From Solea solea (taxonomy: Eukaryota > Chordata > Actinopteri > Pleuronectiformes > Soleidae), in assembly GCF_958295425.1 (NCBI RefSeq), contig NC_081136.1:14467381-14531380 (forward strand): a stretch of 64,000 bases of DNA, in the 5' to 3' direction. A model generated the notes under the pieces. That model did no database searches and was not told where the DNA came from. It worked only from the letters and a program-made list of their open reading frames with translations. How positions within the stretch are numbered: the stretch's first letter is position 1; the number at the start of each line of letters is the position of its first letter. The translations under genes and the position numbers were made by a program. Shown in pieces: positions 11,311 through 25,379 of the stretch.

Positions 11311-14300
11311 TGTGGCCCTGTGCATCATACCATCTGGAGTAATTACTGTGATCCAGCAGAGCTGAGATTAGCTTGAGATCCATTTTGAATGCCTTCTTGG
11401 CCCATACGAAAAATCAGACCATGATGTTGTACTATTTTGCTGTGAAAACAAACAGACACAAACAGGCGGAACCATCTGTCTGAGCAGACAATCATGACAC
11501 CAAACCATCTGAAGAACAATGCATGGAAGTATTTTTTTCGTCTATACCATAGATGGTAAATCAACAAACAAATCACTAGACTCGCCTTTTAGCTTAGCTG
11601 TTAGCTCCACTCGGATGAAGCAATAGAAGTAATGACGTGTCACGTAATATTCATCTAAACTTGAGTTTGTTTGAGTAGCAGCTTTACTATTTATACAGCT
11701 TATCCTTTTTAGGTTGGGGCGACCTATAGACAAATTTTCAGTTTCACCTTAACAAATATACTAAGGGAAATGGCTGGAATTTAATACATACATTAATTGT
11801 ATTCATTCATAGCGTTGAAGTTAGATATGACATCATATCTTTCAACATCTTTGTTGTTACCCTGAAATTTGATACAGACATTTAAGGCGCTCCATCACAG
11901 TGATGTTGATTCCATATCTTTTTCTGTCATTCCCAGTTGATCTCATTTTCAGTTTCTGTACTAAAGGTTAAGTGAATAACATTGTACTTTGTGGAACCCA
12001 TAGAGTAATTATGATACATATTCAACATTTACAAGATGCCGGATTATTGAAAATCTACTGAAAGTGTTGAACAAATAAATCAGGAGAATATAGGTATTAT
12101 TAAGTTCATCATATTGTTCAGCACAGTCCTATTTTCTACTTCCAGAGCATGATGATAAAACCACCAGTGGGAGATAATAAGTGTGTCATTGGCACATGGT
12201 TCTTTTAACAAAAGTGCATAGTAAATTATACAATACAGCCTGAATTGTAATATACCAACCATAATTGCAAAATTAAACATTAAAATACAAAACAGCTGAG
12301 ATACAGGAAAAGGAATAGAAGAGGTAATGGATGATTCAATCCAAAAGAATGTGAATAACCATAAAATACTAATACCATCCAACGAGCTCTTATCCAATAG
12401 GTAAAATGAGCATGTTAAACATGTTACTATGACTATTTTTTATCATCTAAATGAAAGGGTAAGACTTTGGAGCAAACTATTTTTGGGAGTTATCCCAAAC
12501 AGAGTTCTTGGGATAGCTCTGGCAGGTCTGCACCATCCTGCTACTGAGGTATCGCTCCACCTGTTAAAATCCTGCTCCTCCCACTGCTGTTATTGCCCAG
12601 CATGACATGCATACAACCGAGCAGGACTCCCCGGGTCTCAGCAACCCTTCCTCAAACACAGGGGAAACATTTGGGGATTACGATGTTTGTTTTTCAGAGT
12701 CAATCACCTAGAAAATAGAGCCCCTGAAAGGCTGCCTGAACTAGTATAAGGTCACTTAGACACTCAGAGACGTCCAAAGAGCACAGTCAGGTGGAAGGAA
12801 TACAGGCATGCTGGGAGTTGATCGTCTGAATTATAACTTGCCCATGGATAAAGAAAAAAATGAGGAACAACCTTTCTCACGTTCCAGAGTAGCTGTCAAG
12901 CTTAGTCAGTCATTGCCAGTTGTTGCTTAGAAATGTAGGAGAAAAGAGTAAAAAAAAAAGTGGTCGTGAGTGATTTGCTTGTTAACCTTTTCATTGTGTA
13001 GCTGCATAACACATTTTGATGTAGAAAAATTATTCAATTCAATTTACTTCAAACAACTTCATTCATCCCAGTAGGTTAAGAGCAGCATGGTGAAGACTAA
13101 TTCAACACATAGCAGGATACACAACCGCACAAGTGCACCATGAGAGAAGTAAAGTGCTAGTAGTTGATAAAAAGCACAATAAAACAACACAATAAGCTCA
13201 CGCAATTACGCACACAAACTTTTATTTGCCATCATTTTTCCTGTGGCTGTAAATTATTCATGAGATTTGGATATTTTGAGCATGTGTCGCCTGCAAACCC
13301 CAGGAAGCGCCGCACATTTGAACACTTAGATAATATTGCACATATTGAAATGACTATGTTTGCTGTTCATCAGTGTTCAGATGAAATGTATTCAGAAAAT
13401 GACTGGTGCCAGTAGCATTTCAGAAAATGTTAGTGATTTCTAATTGAGATTATCATTGTTTGATTGTTGTTAGCACATGCCTCAATACTGACATGCCTAT
13501 ACTCTATTTAAACTGGGGAATGTGCTGCATTCTGACTCCCACACTTCACTACAGCCCGTCTAATAAACATCCATGTGCATGGCAAAATCTGATTACCTGA
13601 TCTGATTTAATCCCAAACCTTTCGAATTTCTCAGTGAGATCATGAACATGGCATTTTGGAATTCCTTTGTATGATATCTAACACATATTTGCTTCCCTGT
13701 GGTAAGAATTTATCGTGTTTAAAAATGCCTGTGAACTGAGTCACATTAGTTGTTTTGCTGTCATTTCTATACTAAAAATAAAAAGTGAAATGGAAGTGAA
13801 ACTTGCAAACCTAATATTTGTTTATATTTAGGACAATTACACAAGTCCATATTTATTATGTTGAAATGTAGTCATATTTTAAGGCATTTGCATATATTTT
13901 TGTCAATCGCTTCATTGTAAATAAAACAAGTATTAAATTCCCCTCCAAAAGAATTCCAAATTTCATATTCATTCATTTGAGTATTAATATTGACATTCAA
14001 TTGACCTCGATTTAAGTTTTGTCCTTTCACTTTGACTTCCAAAGACACAATGGCAGTGTACTCCGGGATAAGTGTTTATTCAAAGTGTCACAAAAAGCTC
14101 CTTGTTGAAGGAATTTCACACCTTATTAACCTTCAGCTTGTTCCTTGTAGTTTTTCTCGGATCAAAGTGCGATCATATTGCACAGAGCCAGGTAAATCCA
14201 CACGAGGACAGAGAACAAAAGCTCTGCTGTTGTCAAAAATCACTGCATTCACAGCTGCACATTTTGAGGCTGAAACACAGATGGTCAGATTTCAATACTG

Positions 14301-15394
14301 GGTTGTGCACTGACAACCGTCAAATGTACTTTCATGGAACAATTCTAAATTTTAAATAATCATCCTATAAATGTACATTATTTTTATTTATTTTATTTTA
14401 TTATTTTTTACCTCTCAGTGCAGAAATGCAGTAAAATAAAACAATATAAATTCTGTTTTATTTTTCATTTAGTTCCTATCAAAATTGAATTTACACAATC
14501 TGTGATTTTGTGGCCCAATATATCCTCGCTGAAACAAATGCTGAAAAAGCAGATGCTGGTGTAAGGCAAAGCACAATGAACAGGAGGAGGTGAAAGTTTG
14601 CTCAACATTCTCTAATGAAAGGTGTCATAGTATGGAAAAGTTAGAAACACAAATACACTGTGGTGTTTAACAGCAATATGCTATTACCTGGAAATTCACC
14701 TGCCTTTTTCTTAGTGGGCTCTCTCTAACAAATAGCTGTTTTCCCCTTGGTGAAATCACACTTTGATGTTTGTGCCTGTTGTGTCGGGCCTTTGTTGCAG
14801 GTGGATGGCCCGTCTTTATTCTGTGCTGGCAGGGTAGCGTGGCTTTAGAAGCCTTTTTCAAACCACTATTTTCGTGGTTTTAAGGCTTTCATCTCATTTG
14901 CTGGTTGAGGAAGTGTCATGCTGTTGTGGAGTGGTGTGTTGTTTTGTTGCGAGGGGCAGCCTCAGCTTGCCGCCCTCATTGGGGGGTTAAAGCACCCTGC
15001 TTGCTATAGGAAACCAGGTTGGCCTTAATAAGACAAAGTCCACGCATTGATTTGACAAAATAGCATTAGGAATTAGATGTTGCAGCAGAAGCAAATCACA
15101 GCTGGGGTAAAAACAATTCTCCCATCAGGGGGCGGTCATCCCTTTGGAAACTCCTGCACCCCTCCCGCCTACCACAGAGGATCAAAGCCACGTGAAGGGA
15201 AACACAAATTTGTCAAATATCAGGATGAAAACTAAATCCTATCCAGAGCAGAAAGAGAAAACACGCTTTAACTTCTAAGCTTAACAGGCTAAAGACTAAT
15301 TACTGTAATTCTCTTTGGTATTCAATCATTTAAAAAAAAATAAAAAATGATTAGATGAAAAAATGTATTAAATTATGTAGGATGACTTGATTAA
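11311..15394. other. Gene-free stretch
   Basis: Only short frames lacking any recognisable domain. AT-rich; poly(T)-rich segment at 14,370-14,470; CTCF-like motif at 15,122. Confidence 0.5.
15122..15135 (+). promoter_or_regulatory. CTCF-like motif
   Basis: CCATCAGGGGGCGG matches the CTCF core with a T in place of C/G at the fourth position. Confidence 0.45.
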
Positions 15395-15730
15395 AACTTG
15401 CTGTGCTCTTAATTGCCTCTGTTTGGCCTTTGTGAACAGACATTATTATTGTATAGCACTATTGTGTGCTTTCATTCATCTGAAAATGGGCTCTGTCAAG
15501 CAATACTATCAGACCTGACTGAGGGACACAGGGACATCAAACAGCTGGATGAGCTGTTTTTTTTATTCACTTCTGAAACGTTTTGTGAGCGCTTCATTGT
15601 TTTTTTCAGTCATACGCCAACCTGTGTGCAGTGGTCTCGCTTTACTGCCACAATGTTGCCTGCATTGCCGTAAATGAATCACTTCCTGTGTGCATGTCAA
15701 CTTGGGACACAAGATCTAAGTGATAGACTT
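15395..15730 (-). mobile_element. Dispersed TTAAAGCTG-family fragment, reverse
   Basis: Contains GTCAAGCAATACTATCAGAC, CACTTCTGAAACG, GCCACAATGTTGCCTG and AATCACTTCCTGTGTGCA in the reverse order of the forward copies. One of the longer copies in the window. Confidence 0.65.
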
Positions 15731-18700
15731 AATCAGCCTTGAAGATAAGGAATAATTGTTTACATTTAAAAGTTTCACACGATCATTTTATAATTTATAT
15801 TTATTTCCAGTCAAATCTCTATCCAGTATAGGAATTAAGACAAATAGGTGGACTGATTTTTAGATCTTTTTAACTCAACTAGAAGAATCCCTTCATGTTT
15901 TCACAGCTTTTTCCTCGATGAACAGGCTTGCATAGAACAATAGCAGTTCAATCGAGACCTGCTGTTAATACAAACACTTGTATGAAAATAAAAAAATAAA
16001 AGCCACAATGAAGTTAATCACTTGTCAAAGGACTCATTATTGTAGGAGAGGGACGTGCTTGACAAGAAGCAGACAAAAGCAACACAGTGAAGGCAGTTGT
16101 GTGTCAAAGAGCCACTCTGCCGGTGCAGGGGTGACATCAGAGGTCCTCTAAGCTGTCCTTTGTATCCCTTCCCTCTACGCTTTGTCTCTGGGGCCGTCCC
16201 CCTCGTTCACACCAGCAGGTTGTTTTCTCGTCCTCTCATTAAGTCCTGATCCCAAAATTTGAAGCTCCTCTAAACACTACATCTGACCGCATCGTGACCT
16301 GGAGCATAAAGGGAAGAGACGCTGCTGAATTGCCCGTTATTAATGCTACTACATCATTTTGTGAAATATATTTTTGCAGCTCTGATATTGATTTCTTGGT
16401 ATCTGTGGCTTCACTGGTGTCTTCTGATCTAGTCTTTGTCCTATTGCTGCTTTCAAATTATCAGCCACATTGTTCAAATTCGAGATAAGATGTAACTTTA
16501 TTGACGTTATCACTAATACTGAATTTGCGGGTCAAATGTGGCTCCAGAGAATGTCTAAAGGACAACTCCGTCTGACCATTCCCACTCATGTCACATGGCC
16601 TCATATCATATACTGTATTTGTTCTAGAACTACATGCTGGAGTGACACAAATCTAATTTGACAACCAAGATTTACAACCGGATTTCTGTGTCCGTGGATA
16701 CAGTCGAGCTTCACGGCAGGTCTAATAACTGTGAGTGATGGAAACATGACACCCTGACTATTACGTTGTGATCACAGTGCATCCGCAAATCGAAAATTGT
16801 TCAAGCTCGAAAGGACTGAAGTGAAAGACAGTAACCATGGTCACATTATCGCTGGTAGACTTGTTGCATTCATGACATGACGTCACAAAAACAGGCAATG
16901 GGAAATTTCCGTCGTCCATGTTTACAAAATCTGCATATATATATACTTGCAGGACTAAATTTATCAAAGTATGCTTTTCAGTACATTTCTTGGAAATGTC
17001 AGTAAATGAATTCACTTGAAACCTGGCACGTAGTCCTGTACCTTCAATTTAACACCGAAAAACCTAAGAGGAGTCATGTTGCGGGTCAAATGATGATACA
17101 AGCTCTTCAGGAGCTGGAAAACAAAACCCAGATACATACCAGAAGCCTGTTTGACAGGAAACACCAGTAATCCATGCCGTTAGACACTGAAGATTCTCTA
17201 AAACTTCATACCCACAGTGATTACACATTTGTGCCATTTTTAATGACTTGTGCACCAATGTTTCCGAGTGGGAAGAATTACACAGGTCTTTTAGAAACAT
17301 AGTTCTATGTGTGACTGAGATTAGACATACGATCCTTTTATAAGTGCCTTTTATCAATGATTTTAAAGTTTGTAAACAGTTCTACGAGTTCAAATAGGTC
17401 CGGGAACTTTCTCACACTCTCTAAAGCTTCATGAGGAGGATCTTAATCAAAATGTGAATGATGGTGAGGATAAGCCGTGTTTGCGATTCAGGGCATTATA
17501 ATCAGATAAATTCCCCAAACCTGTGAACTCAAGGTTGCAGTTCTTAGAATTTGAAGCCCGCACTGATGTTGGGACTCCAGTTGTACAATTATACAACATC
17601 TAACATGATAAAAGATCCCGTTAGTCTTTGTGTTTGTAGATGAGAAGGAGTAAGATCTTCAAAAACTCCCCCAAAGATCCACACAGTCCCCCATTTGGAG
17701 ATGTTTTTGAAAACGGTGCTTTGTTCACACCTGTGGTCAGCACTTTTATTTTGTATTTATCCTTTATCTGAGATGAATCTGCATGCAGCCAGCATTTTGC
17801 AGTCCTTACTTCTGAATAGACTGCAGTGTGTGTTGTTATCTGTGCCTCTGTCTCTGTAGATGACTGGCTGTGGTTCCTCAGCTGTTTTGAACCATATCCA
17901 GGTGTCAGTCCATGTAGATGCATGTTGCTATGGTTTGGAGCCAACAGAACACACAACAAAAAAAAAAAATCAAGGCAACAGATCTTATATTCAGACACCA
18001 TATTTGTCATCACCCACATGCTGCAACAATTTACAAAGTAAAACATTGAGAAAAGAAAATGAAATGCAGTTCACAAATACTGCAGGTTATGCTGTGCATG
18101 AGTGTGGCAGTCACAGTATAAACGTGTTTGTTTGACTATAATCTTATTATATTTAACATTTCATGAAATGAATCAATCTTTTAAAATAGTTGTTATGTAT
18201 GTTGACATTCTATATTCTCACTTGCCTTAAACATTGTGACCAGATTTTCTCTGTTTTAACATTTTATGTTTGATTTATTTCATAGTTTAGGTGTGTTTTT
18301 GTACATTTAATTCTGTAATATTATATAATAAAAACAATTTAATGTATACATTATCACTAGAGATTTGTTTTGCCTCATAATTGAGTCTGCTAGATGAGTC
18401 ATTTCTTAATATTTTTTCACATATGCATCCTGTTCTGCATTCAACCAACAATGAGTTAAAAAATGTAAAAAATACTATAAATACTATAATACTTTTCAGT
18501 TGTTGCTGTAATCTTGCATATGAGCTGAAGTTCCAGCACGTATACAGTTCCTCCATCAGTGACCGTTACATAAATATCTTCAGATGTGTGTCTCATTGCA
18601 ATCTGTGGCAGCTTCTTTGTTTAATCAAACACAACAGAGTGTGACATTTTAAATGCCAGCATTTGTGCTCCTGTGCGCCTCCGTCTGACTCAATGCCAGG

Positions 18701-18989
18701 GAAGGTCGTGTACCTTGGAATAAAGATAAAAATAACAGAGGTGTTGTGATCTTTCTGCTCAGCTGTAACAGGTTTATCACGTCTCAGTGGTTCCCTAAGT
18801 GAGAAGTGTACAGAGTTCATGTGAAATATGGACTGACAGTTGCTGCAGGGTGACGACTGCAGAGCAGAGTTGGTCAGTATTTGTTAGAACAGTTGGCTCT
18901 GTCATGTCTTGGAAATTCACTGTGTTAAAAACAATTTGTTAACTTAGAAATATTGTTTTACTTACCTGCTCAGAATGACAAAATTTGCA
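15731..18989. other. Gene-free stretch
   Basis: A minus-strand frame of 141 codons (17,621-18,046) is open but has no recognisable domain, contains a poly(K/F)-type low-complexity run from an A13 tract, and lacks supporting splice structure, so it is not called. Confidence 0.5.
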
Positions 18990-19195
18990 TTTACTCGTAA
19001 TGTGTGAGCTCAAAACACACCTGTTCAGACTGGCTTACCCCTCATAATATATCTGTTTAAAATATCTGTCGTATTTTAATTGTTTTATTATTTGTATTCT
19101 AATTGTTTTTTAATTGTTTTTATTGTTGTTCTGTCATTTTTTTTTTTTTTTTGTGTAAGGTGACCTTGAAATAAAACGCATTCTTATTCTTATTA
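18990..19195 (+). mobile_element. LINE 3'-end-like fragment
   Basis: CTCAAAACACACCTGTTCAG and ACTGGCTTACCC are followed by TTTTATTGTT runs and AAGGTGACCTTGAAATAAAA, the layout of a common teleost LINE 3' end. The clade is not determinable. Confidence 0.45.
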
Positions 19196-19539
19196 TATTC
19201 TTGCCGAAACTTGACACGAACAGACCCGCTGCTAAATGCCTCAGCTTCTCTGGCGGTTTCACGTTTCCTCTAATCTCAGCAGCGACTCTCATCTGATCTG
19301 TTTGCAGATGCCAGTTGCTATCAGAGACAATGTTTAACAATTTCTAAGCTGTTATTGTCTGTAACTGAAAGCCTGGAAGATTTTCCCATAACACGCTGTC
19401 AGAGATGTACAGCGCTGATGTCTCACCCTGCGCTCCGATGTCCTGCTCTTTTATTACTGTTAATGCACCGTGGCCAAGATCAATGTTGTACTAACCGTAA
19501 CCTAGTGTTGCAACAGTGACACAGATAATTATGCATCTC

Positions 19540-19599
19540 TAGTGAGGGTAGTGCCACAACAACAACAACTAGTGAGGGTAGTGCCACAACAACAGCACC
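19540..19599. repeat. Two-copy 30-bp tandem duplication
   Basis: The word AGTGAGGGTAGTGCCACAAC occurs at 19,541 and again exactly 30 bases later at 19,571. Confidence 0.9.
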
Positions 19600-20430
19600 A
19601 CACATTTAGCACATGCATTATATATATTTAAGTTTGCATCTACATTGCATATAACCTGCTATAATCAATATGTTTATTTCAATTACGAAGTATTAGTTTT
19701 GTGGAGTATTTTTGTGTCTTCTAGCTCATTTTAAATCATGTCTTGTTTGGTTTTCTTATTTATTTCTGTCTAGTTTCATTTGTATTAAATTACTGATATA
19801 CTGGGATATCCAATAGATTGTATACTAGGTGATGCAAAAAAAAGCCTTCGGCTTATATATGTTGGATTGGTGTAAACACATAAGATGATGTAAGATAAGA
19901 TTGTTTTGTTCCTTATTATACATAACCAAGACAAAAAACAATAAAAATGAAAAAAATCAATGTCCTGCAGCTTGAGGCAGGTTTCTGAAGAGATGGTGGG
20001 GACTACAATAGAGTGAAAAAGCTTAACTATTGTTTCATTGACGCACATATTATTGCATTTGTCTCTTGATGACATTATATAACTTCCTTAGCAGTTATTG
20101 TCAGATTTAGTGTACTGCCAGGATTTCTAGTCCTTTAATCTGATTGCAAAGACCCTCACATCTGACAAAGATCTCTTCAGCAAACGGAAATTAACCAGAG
20201 ACCCTCTTCCCGTTAGGATGATGATGGATCCTTTGCTTCAAGACCGAGTAAACAGTGCTTTGGAGGTCTCATTGTTTGCCTATTTGTATATAAGACTGAG
20301 GCTGGAGCATTTCTGTGTTTTTAGATCTTTCTGTGCATGTAGGTGAAAGCAGATCCTGCTTAATCTGTGCAGTCCATTTTAAAGATGTGTAGTTGTAAAA
20401 GGAAGCCTTTAAAAGGTGTTAAAAGTTGTA
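19600..20430. other. Gene-free stretch
   Basis: No gene or repeat recognised. Confidence 0.5.
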
Positions 20431-20815
20431 TTAAAGCTGTAATGCTGTCAAATGAGTTCACACGGGGCTGATTAAGCAATTTCCACACTACTCTGTGAAT
20501 TTGTCAGTACAACAGTGTTTGGATCTCATGTCGCCTGACTACATTCCTGTTCTGCCCACAGGAAGTGATTTCAAGTCAAGACAGACGGAGGCAACAGCAA
20601 CTTTGACTGAAAACACAAAGAAGCGAAAAGTTGAGGTGAATTCTGCTGCTCAAAAAACCTCTCAAAGCCACTGTATACTCTCAATGCTTCCACGGTCCGG
20701 TCTGATAGTATTGCTTGACATAGCCTGTTTTCAGATGAAGGACACATTATAAAACATCACTTCTGTAGGCAGAACAATAACATCACCAACAACAAAAATT
20801 GTCCAAAATTAAGAT
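20431..20815 (+). mobile_element. Dispersed TTAAAGCTG-family copy, forward
   Basis: Starts with the terminal word TTAAAGCTGTAATG and carries the family landmarks CACAGGAAGTGATTTCAAG, GAATTCTGCTGCTCAAAA, GGTCTGATAGTATTGCTTGA and CCTGTTTTCAGATGAAG. The right end lacks the terminal word. The 85-codon frame inside it (20,495-20,752) is repeat sequence, not a gene. Confidence 0.7.
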
Positions 20816-21412
20816 GTAATTATTGCACAAACTCTATCAAGACATGGCATTTGGATAGTACCAACATGGGATTCTTTCCCACAATTTGTCTGTCATTACC
20901 ACATTTTGTTTCTTGATGCTCGCCATCAAGTGTCACATTTTTATGAAGAAAATACACACCTAGGAACCTGAGTCTTTAAATCCTGACAGAGGGCTGTGCT
21001 CATCTGCCACTGAGTTATGCATTGTTGAGCTGCAAAGCTCTCTTTGTAAGTGTATTGCTGAGTAAAGAAGTGTCATTGACAGAAAACAAACAGAGTGTAG
21101 CTACAGCGGGAGCAGAATGGGGAACTCTCAGGGTTCAATCTTAACCTGTTTAGACAGTGAAGGTTGCATTCACTGGCACCTGACCAGAACCTTTCAGGGT
21201 ACTAATGTTACACACACACGCGTGCACGCACGCGCACACGCACCCACCCACACACGCACACACAGTGCTTAAATGCATGCACACAATGGCTTGGTATGTA
21301 AAAGTGAACCAGCATTTCCTTATATATGTATGATGTTGATGCAGATGTAATATGCATGATTAAAACAGATACACACATGGGTGCACACACACAAGCCACC
21401 CACCCACTCCCA

Positions 21413-21444
<32 letters not shown>

Positions 21445-22639
21445 ACACTCATCCACACACAGTGCTCATGAGCAAACTTGGCTGTCTTTGGTCCACCATT
21501 GTTCCCTGGCGCTGAGGCATTACCAGGCTAAGTGAGGGGCCCTGATGGATACCTACCAGACTCAGACCACCAATAAAGGTTTGAGAGGAGGAGACACAGA
21601 GTAAATGGAGGAATATTGAATAGGGGACAAGAAGATGGCAGAAGATTGCAGAATACAGAATGGAGAGGGAGAGGAAAAATGATCTATTGTCCAAATTATT
21701 GAAATGCACTGGTGTGTGTGTGTGTACTGTGGATTCCCCTTTGCTTCTCTGCATGAGCTATGAAATAAGTTCAGTTTTTACAAAAAAGAAGAATAGATGT
21801 TGGCTGCAGCATGGCCGGTACCTGAATTTTCATCCACGTGTACGAGAATTATTAAAGAAAGAGAAACTGGCATTCGCACAATGTGAAAACTGCCTACACC
21901 TGACAGCCACTTTTAATCATATAGCAGTAATTTCACATTGTTTGAAGCGTGTTCGAGTCACAGCTGGTTGTGATGGTGTGACTTGCCACCTACAAACTTC
22001 TGTAATAGTCTTAATAATGTTTTTAATAGTATTATCATCAACTCAAAGCAAACCAAAGCAATTAAATGCAGGCAGAACTCCAAAATCATAACTAAATAAA
22101 AATGGATTTCAAAGGTGAAGTTCAGACACTCTGTTCAGTTTAAGGAGATTAAAAGTAGGATAATGAGTTTGCCATAGTGTGGAGTTCTTCCACTTGCTTC
22201 ATTGTTTCATATGTTAAGAAAAAAAAAGTTTGGAAAAGGTGGAAACAACGCAATTAGCAAATCACAAATCATTAAGTTTCATTCTTACATTATCGTAGTA
22301 GATGAGATGAGTATCATAGATAATATTTAGATGGTATCTCATGCTTAGACTATAGAAGCCCCAAAATATTGACCATTACCCCCAGAGGCTAATATGTCAC
22401 CTGATGATATAGCACATGGATTCTGATCATTTAAACTCAATTTAAATGCAGTATTTGAGAAATGTGTTACAGTTAAAATTATGAGTCGTCACACTATTAC
22501 TTTAACTTTGGTTAGCTCAGTAGCTGTTTAAGACTAAATGTTACTTTTTTGTTAAATACCTCAATGGTTTTATTTTGGAGGAAAATTCAAATTTTTCACT
22601 GTGACTGTGGTTCACACCTCAAACGCAGCTTCCGTGTCT
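20816..22639. other. Gene-free stretch with CA repeats
   Basis: Two (CA)n-rich tracts (21,209-21,265 and 21,421-21,445) create artificial open frames. Nothing else recognisable. Confidence 0.5.
21209..21445. repeat. Two CA/CG-rich microsatellite tracts
   Basis: ACACAC runs with interspersed GCGCAC units at 21,209-21,265, and a cleaner (CA)n at 21,421-21,445, separated by ordinary sequence. Confidence 0.85.
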
Positions 22640-23080
22640 ATTCTCCAGAGAAACTTGTGTGAGGATGTTTCCGTAGGATGCTGGCGAAGGCGTCACTGAT
22701 GCCCCAGGCGTCGTAAACAGTGAAACCAAGTCCAACGGCACAGCGACAGGCAAGATCCCTCGGCAGAATTATAAAAAAAAACAGGAAAAAGAATCTTGAA
22801 AGCCCAACTAAAAGCAAAGTTGCTCGCTCAACTCCACTGAGACCACACACATGGCAAAGAACACACTTCACTACAGTTCACTCTGTTTTTATTTCGTCCC
22901 CCAGAGTTTGAACTCAACTGTCGACGACATTAAAGTGGAGAGGAAGTTACACTCAAATAAGTATGTGTTTTTGCATTTGAATCACACTAACCTGAGCAAC
23001 CTGACAGCCACCACTGGTGGCCATGTCAGCAGTGAAGTGGAGGCTACTGTGTGGCACTTGAAAGACAAGGGTGTGAAGTG
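22640..23080. other. Unexplained coding-like segment
   Basis: On the minus strand a frame ending at 22,638 reads, in its last 40 codons, as a CpG-bearing and protein-like sequence (ACRCAVGLGFTVYDAWGISD and more). Upstream on the same strand a short frame with a methionine at 23,024 ends at a donor-like CAG|GTTAGT (junction at 22,992/22,991). On the plus strand 22,851-23,081 is also open. I cannot name a family. It could be exons of a small gene, a degenerate pseudogene, or chance. Confidence 0.2.
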
Positions 23081-23303
23081 ACAGATGAGAAAGTAAACAC
23101 ACAAAGGTCAAAACCCTCCACATACTCCAGGACAGAGGAACTGGTTGCAGTGTCAGTGCTCAATTAAAAAAAACCCAATGCCACTGTCCTGAAACATGAG
23201 CACTGACATGCCTCAAAATAGTGACACGTGTGGATTTCTGTCACATCTGGGTCTAAAGTTAATGACAATCAGTGTGTTACATTAATGTTAACATGCATGA
23301 CAC

Positions 23304-23344
23304 GTTAGTCCGACTATAATCGAGCTAGTTTTAGTCGGACTAAC
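23304..23344. repeat. Perfect 13-bp inverted repeat (hairpin)
   Basis: GTTAGTCCGACTA at 23,304-23,316 and its exact reverse complement at 23,332-23,344, with a 15-base loop. May be the core of a small foldback element. Confidence 0.8.
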
Positions 23345-25007
23345 ATACCTGGATAATGCGATTCATAGTCTGATTATTCCCTTATAAAAAGAAAAAATAG
23401 AAGGAAGATTTGCTTGCCTCAACTGATCTAAATCGCAACCGAAGACCAGGCTGGTCTTTATAGGACACCTGAGTCCAGATACCATGATTTACTTTTTAAT
23501 GACGAGCCTCTCTTCCGCTCAGCTTTTACCTTCTCACCTCTTCCTCCCCCCCTCCCTCCCTCCATCCTCTGACAGTGGGAGACATAATCAGGTTTTGTGA
23601 GATTTGTGAGTAGATTAGCAGCCACCTTGCGTCAGATAAGGAGCTGCACCGATAAAGCCCTGTCCTGGGAGGCACATGGCTGTGATGAAACACCATATCT
23701 GACATGAACAGATCTGTTAAGAACACAATTAAGACACTGGCTGGCCATATCTACTCTAACTGCTCTTTTCCCTGATAATCCCCTGTGTTCTGTGTTAGGG
23801 TGAGGCTGAGAAAAAAAAAATGGCTTAAAACACGTCATCCATGTAAACCATGGAATTGGAGGTTTACTAAAAAGCATGGATAACAGCACATGACTAGTTG
23901 CTTTCCTGTTTAATGGATTATGATCAAATGGTGGACTGGCACAAACTAGTTGAAAAATGACATTGTCTCAGTCTCCAGAAACCGATACAAGCTGAAGGCA
24001 CTTTAAACAACTGTTAAGTGCCTGTTTAACCTGTAATCCTATGATCTATTGTCAAACGGGAGCAAGTGAGTGAGTAAATACAACACCACAGCTTGTATCT
24101 ATAATCTACTTTATAAAGGCTTCTCCAAAAGAGTTGTTTTTGTTCCCGTGTTTCTCTTCTGTGTTATTACAAAATTGGTCTAAATTTAAGCCTTTAAAAA
24201 GAGCTGCATATGCAGTGAAAACACAGCCACTCTCTGTGCAAGAAAAAGCTGCAAATGGTACAACTAATCTGTCTGTATTAAAAAGAAAGCCAGGTGAGAG
24301 CAGCATAATGTGCCTGGATAAACTTGCCAGCCACAAATCTAAACCTCAAATTCCACTTCACAGTGGATGAAATGATAATAATAATAATAAAAAAAGCTGC
24401 ATCTGCATCACAGGCATTTATTTATGGGTTTTTTTTTATACCATATATGCTCTCTTGTGTTGATGGATGCTTTTGCAGATTATTGTCATGTCCTGCACAG
24501 CTGGAGTGAGTCTGTACCCAACCCCTATCTATCAAGGCCCATCAATTCTGGCACATCTTTCTGCAAATAGCAGACTTGCTTCTCATATTCACTAGAGTCA
24601 TTATCAGGATGCTTTCAGGATGCCACGACCAATGCCACTTGACGGCATTGTTTTTGCACAATACGATTTTTCATAGGAGCATGAGTGAGTGCAGGTGTGC
24701 GTGTTCTTTTCCTCACGTTGCAAAGGAAGGGCTGATGGCATTCTGCTGATAAGAGCCACCACTTAAAGGCTGATGGAGCAAACATATGCCCTGCAGTCGC
24801 TCATAAGGTTGAAGTTTTAAGAACTATAATCATCTTTTATCAGCAAAGTGAAACACCTAGCAGTCTGAATTCTAACACTAATAACTAATAACAGCTATAT
24901 CTGCATCAAATCACAGTGTATTGTACCCTCGGCGTCATTTTCTGACTTGTGCGGCAGCAGATTTTCTTCAGAGTCGCCCTTCAGAGGATCATTATCTCAG
25001 TAAAACG

Positions 25008-25020
25008 CCACAAGGGGGTC
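25008..25020 (+). promoter_or_regulatory. CTCF-like motif
   Basis: CCACAAGGGGGTC, a partial match to the CTCF core about 1.6 kb before the dmrta1 start codon. Confidence 0.35.
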
Positions 25021-25379
25021 GAGTGCTTCCACGCACAACCTCTTTAACCCACATCCATTATTCAGAGAGAGTCTGGTGGAAACAGAGCTGAGGGGAGACC
25101 AAGGGAAGCCACTGATTTCTCGCTCTCACATTGGAAGATGATCAGGGGATGTCTGATAGCTAAGGATACTTCCATTATTGATATTTTATTTAATAATGAG
25201 GGATCTGTGAGCACTTGAGGCTCAGAAATGTGCAATACACACTCACACATGGACAAAAATTTTACTTATTCTTGTAGTTTTGTCAAATGTGTGGTATTTA
25301 TTGCGGGGCTTGATTGAACAAATGCAGTATTTGTATTATCATCAATATCAGCATGGTTGATGAGACACAAATGCTTGGC

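Noticed and set aside
12080..12397. 105-codon minus-strand frame
   Set aside because: Hydrophobic composition from AT-rich DNA; no domain or splice support.
14032..14359. Two overlapping plus-strand frames of 93-95 codons
   Set aside because: Overlapping in different phases with no recognised domain; chance openings.
17621..18046. 141-codon minus-strand frame
   Set aside because: No recognisable domain, a low-complexity run from a poly(A) tract, no homologue recalled and no splice context; likely chance.
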